A DNA stretch of 64,000 bases, from NCBI GenBank assembly GCA_025330725.1, contig JAIWND010000013.1:310001-374000 (forward strand), given 5' to 3'. A program made the position numbers and the translations under genes. This document shows positions 22,481-35,507 of this stretch, piece after piece; position 1 is the stretch's first letter; each line of letters starts with the position of its first letter. Origin of the DNA: Chlamydoabsidia padenii (lineage: Eukaryota; Mucoromycota; Mucoromycetes; Mucorales; Cunninghamellaceae). The notes under the pieces were generated by a model. It saw only the letters and a list, made by a program, of their open reading frames with translations. It was not told where the DNA came from and made no database searches.

Positions 22481-22902
22481 ATTAGATCCCCCTTCATTGT
22501 AGAATAGACACTTTTTTTTTTATCATAATAAATACTCAGGTCCATTGTGTGCCAAATTGACTTTTTTAATTAAACTTGTTTGTAGTGATTGAATCTATTC
22601 ATGCAGATCGCATGGAGCGTGAAACCCCGATTGCAGGAACCTGTCATGTATAGACCCATTCATCTATTACATCAATGTTATTTGTATGTACAAGTCCCTC
22701 CTTTGGTTGAACCCAGTTATTTTATTCCATACCCGTAGACAAAGACAATGTAGATAAATACATATATAAAAGAAGAGTTTTTATTTTTATGGACTATATT
22801 AAACAAATACAATATACTACATAGATACATAAGACTAATAATTATATAATGAGAGGGTGTATGTGTGGGAATAATGGTATAGATAGAATACACAGGGCAT
22901 AA
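22481..22902. other. 3' flanks of convergent RIO1 and HSF-type genes
   Basis: AT-rich with AATAAA-like signals for both strands; no gene. Confidence 0.6.
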
Positions 22903-24180
22903 TCATTTACATTGGTTGTAATGGTGATAAAAGGTGTTTTGTCGGTTTGAATCAGTAGGTGTGTGTGGAGAATATAAAGAAGCATCATCATCAGATGCCA
23001 TCAAGCCAGTAGGTGTGGAGGATAATGAGGTAGGAGCTGTGAATGTGGTAGGACTGAGACCGGTGATAGGTTGATAATGTGGTGATCGTGGTGGTGAGGA
23101 TTGAGTTCGCACAGTCAATGGAGAAGACACAGGTGTTGGTGAAAAATCCTGATAGTGATATGATTCTGTTGTGGATGAGACAATATTGAATGTGTTGTTG
23201 CTATTATTGTTACTTGGCATCGGTTCATGGGAAGTGATAAAGATCGATGGATTATTGTTTTCCAATGATAACCCTTCAAGATTGAATTCCACAGGTAATC
23301 GACCTATATAACATATATATCCAAGTTATAACCTCACCCCACCAATAGTCTTTCTATTTTATTTTATTTTATTTTTACTTACCACCATTTTGATGAGAGA
23401 TAAGCTGAGCTAATTGTTTGATCACCAATGCTTGAGATTCTTGTCGTTTCTTTGCTTCGCCAAGTTCCTTGACCACATGGTTACATTTATCGAATAGGTG
23501 ATGGATTTGTTGAATCATATCGGTTTGTGACATTTGTAACATGGTGAGATGTTGTTGAATATCCCCTTGATGCTTGGTGTTATCGTTTTCCATTGCTTTG
23601 CGTTTGATATCATCCAAGAGATCAGATCGACCACGTAAAAACTTTGTATGTGAGAATTCCCAAATTTGATTTTCTGCTGAAGTACGATGACCCCTAGGTG
23701 ATTTGTTGACCTTGTGGAAACCATACCTATAAAACAAATGAGTAAAGAGTTCATTTTTTTTTTTTTTTTTTTGATTGAATATGACTTACATGTTCAATTG
23801 TCGTACAAAGCTTGAAAAGTTGTTGTGTTTAAAGTGTTTTGGTAAGACATCTTTTGAGAATTCCATAATGTTGCATACAATGAAGGAGGACCCCGTATAA
23901 TTCCAAGCTATTAAATGTTGAAATTGGTCATCAAGAACCATACTAAAATAATGACAAGTGGATTAGTTTTCTTTCTTTCTTTTCTTTTGTAATATACAAT
24001 GACTTACTTGAATAGTTTGTGGACAAATGTATTGGTGTGAGCAGGTTTATTGTTACTACCGTCACTGTTGATGCTGGTGTTACTATTGGATGAAGGAGTG
24101 GCATTGATTAGGTTGATAGTGTTAGCATTAAGAATCCCAAAATTCGTCATGGAAGTATCAGGACGACGGTAAGATTCCAT
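22903..24180 (-). CDS. HSF-type transcription factor
   Basis: Four exons, 24008..24180, 23790..23942, 23383..23726 and 22903..23303, give 356 aa. The heat-shock-factor DNA-binding domain spans residues about 45-150: THTFVHKLF-like start (NTFVHKLFNMVLDD), then FSKDVLPKHFKHNNFSSFVR, QLNMYGFHKV and WEFSHTKFLRG. The typical QLNxYGFxKV recognition helix is intact. A coiled coil (HR-A/B-like trimerisation region) follows from about 165 to 220, then a Ser/Thr/Pro-rich tail with Asn repeats. It could act in heat/oxidative stress like Hsf1 or Skn7 or in another HSF paralogue role; no response-regulator domain is present, so it is not Skn7. Sense-strand T tract in intron 2. The recurrent element lies 101 bp upstream. 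Confidence 0.9.
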
Positions 24181-25791
24181 TTCAAGTATTAAGAGAGAGA
24201 GAGAGAGAGAGAGAGAGAATAAAAATTAAAAAGCTGAGAAAAAAAAAAAAAAAAAAAAGAAAAAGGTCAGGCTCAAACTATTTAAATCCCGTTCGAACAC
24301 CTATATCCGGTGTAACATCAACCCAATTTTCCCAGTTATTCATGTGAGGTATTGTCTTTTTTGGTAGCTTCAGTAAAAAGCCATCAATCATACAAGTGGT
24401 GATCTTTTTGTCATCTAGTTTATTTAAACCAGTTAGTAATATAATCATCATATAAACTAATAAAAACCCATAACTACACTACATTAAGCTAATTAGTCCA
24501 TAGTGATCCAAGTCCCAATGGGTGTTTATGTCAACAAGAAATCTGTCACTACATACAGTACATAATGAATCAAAAACCCTATTTATTAAGTTTGATGCAA
24601 CGCCTCTCCTCCTTATTTACCAAATGAGAGAAGGTATATTTTGTTGTCCAAACCATCGTTCAAACAGTAATACAGACTTGGTGCTACAAGATGAGGGTGG
24701 AGTACATATAATAAAGTTAATATGACCGCGCGTGAGTATCATCCCATTGGCCTCACAAGTTATCAGATCTTTTTTTTATTTTTTTATTTTTTTTACCTTT
24801 GTTCGTGTTCCCATTATTAAGACACAGTTAGTTCTTGATTTTTGATCCAAAAGTAGTTGATAAACCTAGACCATCCAATAGAGGGAAATAAAAGTTGGGA
24901 AAAGAAAGAGAGGATGAAAGGACCAGAATCTAAGCCGGGAAATGGCGGGAATTGAAATTAATCTGAAAGGTACGATGCACGGGAATGCTTTATCTCTTCA
25001 TCATCGTACCCTAATCCTTACATATACAATAACCAAATATGTTTCTTCTTCTTTTTTTTTTTTATATCGGAACAGGAAGAGCCTGTAATGAATCAGAAAT
25101 CTGATGGTACCTTGGTCGATCTTTGGGAATAAATCGAGTTCCTATTTTCTTCGATCCATCACATTTAAATCCCGATTATGCAGAAATATTTCGCCTCTTG
25201 TGTCAATTATACTTTCTTCCTCTTGGTAGATTTGACCATTAATGCGCGTGAGTGTGTTTCGCGTTGCCAGTGAGATTCAAATGGACGCTGTAATTAACGG
25301 ATTCAACAGGGGGTAATGATGTATGTCTTGTACCTGACACTTGATAACAAATGTTTTAGCCTTACTGTAGATGCCAATTAGTAACTATATTAGCTTTTTC
25401 ACTATTCTTTCCTTTGGGTTTTACCTATATATAGTTCTTCGTTTACAATGATGAATTCTGGAAACCCAGTCGGGATTTGAATCCAAGCCCAGGCTACTTT
25501 TTTTCTGCCAAATTGATTGCTAATTATAACAAACTGGTTTGTTTGCTACAAGTTGTATCTTTTTTTCTTTTTGTAACAATCATTCCAGATACTGTTTATT
25601 AAAGGAGAAAAGACTAACTTGATGAATAAAAGAGGATATACTCATTAAAGCAAACATGTGTTTTCCCCTGACAAGACTCTTTTTTTCAATCGCCGATAGG
25701 CTTGGACGTTGCGGCATGTGAAACAGAAGATCGCAGCATCGCTCTACCTAATTGACCCCACCTGTCGAGTGTAACAGGACCTGAAGATCCT

Positions 25792-25834
<43 letters not shown>

Positions 25835-26393
25835 TATGAATCTGATCAAAAGAAAGAATCAAGACCGGGAGAAAGAGAAAAAAAATCACATTCAGAAAAA
25901 AAAAAAAAAGTGATGATGACGCTGATGATAAACTATGTTCCCGCGTCTTAAGGTTCAATTGCCCTATGAACTTGCAAAAAGGCCCCACCGGTCCAGACCA
26001 AACTTGGTTAGCGGGGAATTAAAAAAAGAAAAAGAAAAGATAAAAAAGGAACCATTTGGTTTCTTGCTCCCCGCCCAAAGTGTCTTGGAGCTTGGCAGTT
26101 GATGTTATTTAAAGAATAGAGGAAACATCATAGTAGAGGTTGTATATATCTGGTGACAAGTCTAACTGAAAGGGTATGGATGAAATAAACAGGATCGCCC
26201 ATTAGTCCGTATCACCCATCGAAAAATGACGATCATCTGATTGGTTGATACCAAAATAAATTTTAGTCGAGCGGGATCTTCGTTGTTAAAAAAAGAAAAT
26301 CTCCTTTTTTTTTTTTTTTTTCTTTTTTTCTCTTTGTTCTCTTCCCCTCCTTTTCTTCTAATCCATTGAACAACGACAACAACAACAACAACA
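24181..26393. other. Long intergenic region before the mannosyltransferase gene
   Basis: No convincing gene. Contains recurrent-element copies at 24281, 24945 (variant), 25164 and 25471 and the variant GAGCGGGATCTTC near 26269; a (TA)n microsatellite at about 25793-25828; GA repeat at 24190-24218; and A and T runs. Confidence 0.6.
24281..24291. promoter_or_regulatory. Recurrent promoter element TTTAAATCCCG
   Basis: Exact core 101 bp upstream of the HSF-type gene's start at 24180. Confidence 0.45.
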
Positions 26394-27789
<1,396 letters not shown>

Positions 27790-28473
27790 TCTCCCTCTCT
27801 CTCATTACTGTACTTTACCTCCTCTCTTTTTATTGCATACCCCATTTATCCTTATTATATGTGTTTCTTTGTATCTTCTCCCCCCTCTCTCTCATCTCTT
27901 CATACCAAACATTACCACAAAAAGAAAAACATCATGTATTTTATAGATAGAACATTTAGTCTTACTTTATATAATAATAAAAACACTTCAACTATTGTAA
28001 AACATCAACTTGATTGATCAGGCTTCCTGTCATGCTTGATCGGCGTTTAAAAAAGAAAAAAGGGACAGATGATCCATGCATCAATTCACTGTAACATGAC
28101 CAACTGAAGCATTTAGGCATCAGCATTAGTTGGCCGACGGCGGATTTTGAATTTTGTTTTGCTCGACCAACTCAACCTGCATGAGTGGGCATTTCAATGA
28201 CCCCCCTCTACAGCATACATGAATTGTCTATTGAAAAAAACGTATGACATTGACATTGCTTTCTGCAAAGTGATACCAGTATCATATATACATAATATAT
28301 ACCAAGTGCTGAAGCATCACACGTGGCATCGGATCCCATCCATGGACGACCCACCAACTCTACTAGACTATAATATACAGCGATGCAAGACCAATTATGT
28401 ATAATGATGATAAAAAAAGAATATATAAACACTTTATTGACATTATAAAAACCTCTATACTAGTTGCTCTATA
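27790..28473. other. Convergent 3' flanks
   Basis: No gene. AATAAAAACA signal near 27973 for the plus gene; variants CGGCGTTTAAAA (28041) and CGGCGGATTTTGAAT (28137). Confidence 0.5.
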
Positions 28474-30233
28474 CTAAGTTTCCATCCATTTGAATGCACC
28501 CATCAGTACATGCCGCCGAGGTAATCGTCCAGGAGAAGGAGAGAGAATCGTCATTTTCTTTTTTTCTTCATTGACATCGGATCTAGTGATTGGTATATAT
28601 ATATATAAAAGCAAGTTAAAGTAAAAGTTGACCATGGCGATTTCCTACTTACATGTATATAAACCCCACCACGCTACTATCCAATAAATTATCTTCATGT
28701 TCCGCATCATCCGCATCGAGTATAGCCATGACTGAGTGTAGACACATATCAAAACTATCCACCTTGACCACCTTTGTTTCGTTATCTGTGTCTTCCATGC
28801 CAATGGGTAACGCTGAGGAAGGTGCAATGACTTCTCCTACCCTCCACACATTGATATCGCCAAAGTTGACAAGCATAGAGTAAGGAGAGAGTTCACATTT
28901 GGGTGTGCCATAAAAGTATTCCTTGATTTTCGCCCGTTGGAGTTGGGTCCGGAATTGCTTGTCTCGTTCCACTACACCACCGGATTTGTTGAGTTTGACA
29001 ATCGAGATTCCGTCTTGATCCTTGTATTTCTTCATCATGTCACTATATAATCGTTCATGTCCAAGTACTACCACCACGTTGACTATAACCCCACATGAGT
29101 TCACCATATCTTTGTTTTTTTTTGTTTTTTTTTATATACCTGAGAATTCCTTGATTGCATGCCATATTAATTCATAGCCAACTTGATCAATTAAACCAGG
29201 AGTGTCTATGATAATACCAGATGTACGGCTATCAGGGTCACTTGCCAGTCGAGCATTTGCGGTGTGAGCCAATCGTGATACCACCAGATTATACATTTTC
29301 ACATTTTCACTTGGACTTTCGTAACCGTAATAGTAAGCCAAGGGCATGGTGGTGGATCCCATAGAAGCCGCTGTTGTTGCCGATGATCCAAATCCTTCTT
29401 CGATATCAATAAGATGACTAATCGCAGTAGCCGTGACAGCACCAGGCATGGTGATGGATCCCTACCCAATATGATCGAGTTAGTATCATCCTTTGTATAT
29501 TTTTTCTTTTTACCTCTGCAGTGTCCAATGATACATAAAGTGGTTTTTCCCCTTGGCGGAAGGCGTAACTGGCCATGATTTTACACAGTGACGTTTTACC
29601 TACATCGTGAGGTCCAATAACTAACACCTAGAAAGAGTTTGCGTGAGTACAGTACCTACTACCCACTTTTAATCTATCTTTCTTTATTACCCTTGGTCCG
29701 AGTTCGTTGTTGGATCTAGCTGAGACGCGTAGTTGTTGAATGGCAAGGTGGGTATTCAAATAACTTGACATTGGTGTTTCGTTTGCTGTATATTCTACAT
29801 GGAAGGTTCCTTTAACGTAAATTAGACTGGTTAAAGATAAATAGTAAGTGTTATATTCAAGGTATAGCATATAACTGTTTTTTTTTTTTTTTTTTTAAAA
29901 AAAAGGATATTTCCAGAGTACAACCGTGCCAAGTATAAACAGCTGCTTTGCGTCCAGAGAAGTTGTATTCGACACCTGTTGCCAATTCAGTTCCAAATAT
30001 TTCCGCTGTGCCTTTGAGTAACTATAGAAAGAGTAAAGTCATTAATGATTACTGATGAATGTTCTTTTCAGTTTACCTTGATTTGCACTTGTGCTTTAAA
30101 GTCGACTTCAAATCTGAATTCACTGTCAGCATCCAGTTCGACTAGTCGCACATCACCCTGTTCGTTCTATTCAGTAAATAAACAAGTTTAGTCGTTTTAG
30201 TTTGAGGTGTTGAATTCTTACCTTTCCCTGCAT
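28474..30233 (-). CDS. CLP1: CLP1, pre-mRNA cleavage factor polynucleotide-kinase-like subunit
   Basis: Nuclear subunit of cleavage factor IA/II in mRNA 3'-end formation, partner of Pcf11. Exons 30222..30233, 30077..30166, 29911..30021, 29691..29816, 29514..29627, 29140..29461, 28653..29082 and 28474..28582 give 437 aa. Domains: beta-rich N-terminus with YTWHGCTLE and [18 protein letters not shown]-loop [11 protein letters not shown] (about 117-126); Walker B-like [11 protein letters not shown]; the C-terminal domain ends [15 protein letters not shown]. The joint between exons 3 and 4 cannot use GT-AG; it needs an AT-AC U12-type intron (29817..29910), which restores the conserved CTLE-V-KG reading. 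First exon codes only MQGK. Shares a 166-bp divergent promoter with the PCID2-like gene. Confidence 0.93.
29817..29910 (-). other. U12-type AT-AC intron in CLP1
   Basis: 94-nt intron on the minus strand. It starts with ATATCCTTTT, the textbook U12 5' splice site. TCTTTAAC at 29837..29830 is one base from the U12 branch consensus TCCTTAAC, and the intron ends TTTAC, with AC about 14 nt past the branch adenosine. No GT-AG alternative keeps the conserved frame. A sense T8A18-type run follows the donor. Confidence 0.85.
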
Positions 30234-30307
30234 TCGTTAATTGAAGAAAAGAAAAGGGTTAAAAAATGGCAGCCACCCACTTTTATTTAAAAGAACCCTC
30301 CTTGGCT

Positions 30308-30320
30308 GCGGAATTTAAAA
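30308..30320. promoter_or_regulatory. Variant element GCGGAATTTAAAA in the CLP1/PCID2 divergent promoter
   Basis: One base short of the recurrent core; 75 bp from the CLP1 start and 80 bp from the PCID2 start. Followed by a long A run (30333-30359). Confidence 0.35.
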
Positions 30321-30399
30321 TTCATTTGAAGGTAAAAAAAAAAAAAAAAAAAAAAAAAAGAACCACACCGTATTGCTTTCTTTCTTCTTCTCATTAACA

Positions 30400-32167
30400 A
30401 TGGCAGGTCTCAACTTTTACCTCACCAAAGTAAACAACTTGGCACGAAATTCCAATGGTAAACAACTTGCACGACTATTATCATTGAATGATAACCATAC
30501 CCAGTCTTTACTTGCGCAAAACTTGTCGGTAAGGGATCTTTTATAAACCATAAAACTGTTATGACCAACACACACATTCTCTCTCTTCTTCTTTTTTTTT
30601 TTTTTTGTTTTGTTTTCAAGGTTGATCAACTGGATGGCATTTGTGGGGGTCGTCTAGAGTCACCTTGGGATGAAATCGTGGGGTGTCATTTAAAAGCACT
30701 TGTCTATCATGATGATGCACTTTATTCACAAGCTTACGACGCTCAAAAGGAACTTGTACAGTAAGGTGGAATTAAAAAACAACTCGGTGCCTAATCTAAC
30801 ATTACCTTCTTTCTTTTATAGGTGCTTCCAACGGGCCATGTCTGGATTTACACGGTGGTGTTTACCCATTCTTTATGTGATTAATAATGACCTCAGAATC
30901 CTAGCCACCAAGGTAAGCAGACAAAGTATTTCCTCCACCTATATAGAAACTAACTCTTCTTTTGCTTGATATGGTGGTGTAGGTGGATGATGACACTATG
31001 GGAACCAACGAAGGAAACCGAAGAAAACTCGAAGAAGCCGCCAATGTCATTAGCAAATCGTTTACTTACTGCATCACTGACCGGTAAGGGGGACTTTTTG
31101 ATTGATGGGAACATGCAAGCTAACTCGAATTATTTTATATCTATAGGAGTGCGGCGAATACCTCAAAAAAGTATGGCACCTACTTTATGATCGGCTTGCT
31201 TTTCCGAATCTACTTCAAGGTATAGTATATATAGGGTGGAGTGGAGTGGGAACTATGCCATACTGACTGATCTAGGAAAAAAAAAAAAAACTTTTTTAAC
31301 TGTATCATTAGCTCAAGCAACAAAATCTTTGCAAGAACATTCTACGTGCTTTGAAAGCTACCGACATGCCTCCAATCGAACGATTCCCAAAAAGTGATCG
31401 TGTCACATTCCGGTTTTATCTCGGGCGTCTTTACTTTTTGGGTGAAGATTATACTAAAGTAAGTCGAATGGGGTCAACGATTGATATTGAACCAAGTTGT
31501 TTGTGTTATGATAGGCTGAAAGTGAATTGGATCTTGCCTTTCGTGAATGTCTTAAAAGCCAAAGAAAGAACAAAGAGTAAGTAGTGGGAATGATGATAAA
31601 AAAAAAATAAAGTTTTTTAACATGTATATTCTTTTATATAGACTTATCCTACAAACATTGTTGCCAGTACGACTGATCCGAGGTGTTCTTCCATCCAACG
31701 CCTTACTAAATCAATACCCAAAGACAAGACAAGTGTATGGTGGTATTGCCAATGCAATGAAACTGGGAAATGTGAAAGCATTCAACGAAGCATTGGTTAA
31801 ATCCGAAGCCACTCTCATCCGTCAAGGAACTTACTTTGCTGTAGAAAAGGCTCAAAGTATTGCCATGCGACAACTCTTCCGAAAAGTGTAAGTAAAAAAT
31901 AGTAAAAATAAAATAGCATTGTGATTAATCTTCTTTGTCGTATATGTATATAGATATCAAGTGATGGACAAGAGCACCAGGTTGGCCATTCCAAAATTCA
32001 AAACGGCATTGGAATTTGTAGGATTAGAAGTAGATATGGAAGAAACGGAATGGATGTTGGCGAACATGATTTATAAAGGCTATATCAAGGGTTACCTGTC
32101 TCATGAAAAACTATTTTTGGTTTTGAGTAAAGGTGATCCTTTCCCCAAGATATCTTCTGCAATTTAA
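30400..32167 (+). CDS. PCID2/Thp1-like PCI-domain protein (TREX-2)
   Basis: PCI-domain protein of the TREX-2 mRNA export complex, which couples transcription to nuclear pores (Thp1/PCID2; CSN12 is a close relative). Exons 30400..30528, 30621..30760, 30822..30912, 30983..31083, 31147..31219, 31312..31458, 31515..31576, 31642..31887 and 31954..32167 give 400 aa. Matches to the family: NDLRILATKVDDD, KYGTYFMIGLLFRIYFKLKQ, VTFRFYLGRLYF, LLPVRLIRGVLPS, LIRQGTYFAVEKAQ, and the winged-helix end GYIKGYLSHEKLFLVLSK followed by DPFP. Length fits PCID2 (399 aa in animals). Divergent from CLP1 with 166 bp between starts, a pairing of two mRNA-processing/export genes. Confidence 0.82.
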
Positions 32168-32696
32168 TCAACTAATAAAATCAATCAACTACTTTTATCA
32201 TTCCTTATATTGTCTTGTCTTTGAAATGTCTTTGTATTTGTATTTGTGTTATGGTTGTGTGGGTTTGATAATTTTGTTGGTATGTTGGGATGCTTCCTCG
32301 ACAAGGGTATGACCTTTTTTTTAAATTTTGGGATCACTTTAGAGGCGGTATGACTCAATGTTCTGGTGGATACTCCAGTTAAGATCGGGAAAGTCGGAAT
32401 TTCAATTTATGATCTGCATATGAATTTTGTGTTTTTAAAATCCCGCATGGACAGGGCAGGATATGATAACAGTAGATGTATCATCCCCTACCAGCTAGTC
32501 AGTATCATCTTTCCGAATGTGCTCCTCCTACAGAGTAGAGTGCACCCACTGATGGAACTATACTCATTATGAATGGGATCCCATGCTTTTTTTTAGACTA
32601 TGAAGGACTCTGACATATCACTACATCGTATTCAGGTACTTTATGGGGAGCAATATCCTTTCGTATTTATTTAAACCTTATTACCGCCACCCCCGC

Positions 32697-32728
<32 letters not shown>

Positions 32729-33047
32729 CGGTACATGAGGGTTTACGGAGGGAAACGGTGGAGGAGGGAAATATCCGGAAGTGAAGGGTGGCACGTGAAA
32801 GGGTTCATGCCGATGGGCAACGATCCAAGTGTATGATTCAATCGGCAATTAAAAAGACGTCATTGTGTGAGAGGCACCACTATCTATGAAGACGAGTCAA
32901 AGGATACATTGGACAAAAAAAAGATGTTTTTATTGGGCTTTTTTTTTACAAGGGAAAAGACATAATAGCTAACCTAGTTTCTGAGAATATACAAAGAGAT
33001 AATAATGTTTCATTTACAATAAGGGAGACTATAACTAACTATCCAAC
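32168..33047. other. Intergenic, 3' flanks of PCID2-like and GAPDH genes
   Basis: No gene. Contains the variant TTTTTAAAATCCCGC (32432), adjoining T and A runs (about 32698-32728), and a G/A-rich purine stretch at 32740-32800. Confidence 0.5.
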
Positions 33048-34303
<1,256 letters not shown>

Positions 34304-34423
34304 TATATAACTTTTGTAGAGAGATGAGAGGAAAAAGAGATGAGAGTGAAAAGAAGAAGAAGAACAGAGGTCAGAAAGAAAAAAGAGACTTTTATAACCG
34401 AAAAGAAATTAAAGGGTTAAATT

Positions 34424-34435
34424 TTTAAATCCCGA
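34424..34435. promoter_or_regulatory. Recurrent promoter element TTTAAATCCCGA
   Basis: Exact core 121 bp upstream of the GAPDH start. Confidence 0.5.
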
Positions 34436-34770
34436 TTTTCACGGTGACTGAATATGTATTTCTGATTGGCTGGACTTTGAAAGATCTTTGTCTTTACAGT
34501 GTACCTGTAGTCAGTCCCCAACAAAAAGCCAAACAACATTAAGCCATTGATTATCAATCCATGCAAGAAATGACTAGGAGAAAGGCAATAAGGTTCTTTG
34601 CATATTAGCAAAATAACCGTGCACTGCCAAAAATAAAGCTATTCTCCTTCACCCGTGATTCCCTGGATCCAGGTGAGAAAAAAAAGTGTTATAACCGCCA
34701 CACAACCTTTTTCTCTCTTTTTTTTTTTTCTTTTTCTTTTTTCTTCATTCCACTTTTTTTTTCTTAGTCA

Positions 34771-34926
34771 ATGACATCAATGATTGTACCTCTACTTGAT
34801 CCTCACCACCATCCTCATCAACCTCTGGTTACGATGGCTTCTGTGGACCCGTCCACAGTCGCCACAAACTACTGTTTGTTGCATAAAATCTATTTTTCCA
34901 CTTCTTGGTGCCCTTATTGCAAGTGA
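34771..34926 (+). CDS. Small ORF with WCPYC motif (possible thioredoxin-fold first exon)
   Basis: 51 codons after a strongly CT-rich leader ending TTCTTAGTCA. The end reads KIYFSTSWCPYCK, a dithiol active-site-like sequence as in glutaredoxins, then a stop. If GTGAAA after the last Cys codon is a donor, a downstream acceptor TTTTGATTAG near 35078 could extend it. No rest of a thioredoxin fold is evident, so it may be a truncated gene or chance. Confidence 0.25.
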   Translation: MTSMIVPLLDPHHHPHQPLVTMASVDPSTVATNYCLLHKIYFSTSWCPYCK

Positions 34927-35229
34927 AAAAAGAAACATTAAAACCCCGACCCCGATCTGTAATGCACCTCACCCACCCAAAAAAAAAAAAAAAAAAAAAA
35001 AAAAAAGGTACAAGAAAGAAAGGAAAAGGACATTATATCCACTTAAAAGATAACTAACTCGTTTACTGTTTTGATTAGGAACAATATCATTTCCAAAAAT
35101 AACAAAGAATCTACCCCAAAAAACAATTCCCTATTTCCGTCGACATTTCCTTTTATATCTGATATTATACAGGCCTCTCTTCCTTTACGATCATCGTAAT
35201 AGAACAAAAAATAAAAACTCCTTTCCAAC

Positions 35230-35421
35230 ATGAATGACTACCCGACCCAATTTTGTTATATCATAATAGGCACATGTGTTTTCTTTTTAGGATCATCCTT
35301 CTTTTGTTTACGCAGTAAGACCGACCAAAAAAAAAACCCCCCACTTACTGTTTACCATCCCATGGTCACTGCACCCATGGACCAAAATAACATGTGGTTT
35401 CCACAAAAGACAAAAACCTAA
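35230..35421 (+). CDS. Small single-TM hypothetical protein
   Basis: 63 aa from an ATG after a CT-rich leader. One membrane segment (YIIIGTCVFFLGSSFFCL) is followed by a polar tail. AATAAAG-type signals follow before the convergent gene ending at 35508. Family not recognised; could be a real short membrane protein or the last exon of the gene above. Confidence 0.35.
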   Translation: MNDYPTQFCYIIIGTCVFFLGSSFFCLRSKTDQKKNPPLTVYHPMVTAPMDQNNMWFPQKTKT

Positions 35422-35507
35422 CATCACTTCTTTTCCCCAAACAATACCCCTGTAAATACAACCTGGTTTTCTTTATTATTAAAATATACAATTTAATAAA
35501 GATCCAT

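Noticed and set aside
22060..22545. 161-codon Ser-rich minus frame
   Set aside because: Mirror of the Asp-rich and Lys-rich tail of RIO1.
24190..24218. GA dinucleotide run as a regulatory GAGA site
   Set aside because: Simple repeats of GA/CT are common near starts here; nothing sets this one apart.
25686..25988. 100-codon minus frame with repeated Ile/Tyr
   Set aside because: Driven by a (TA)n microsatellite and A runs; no family features or promoter.
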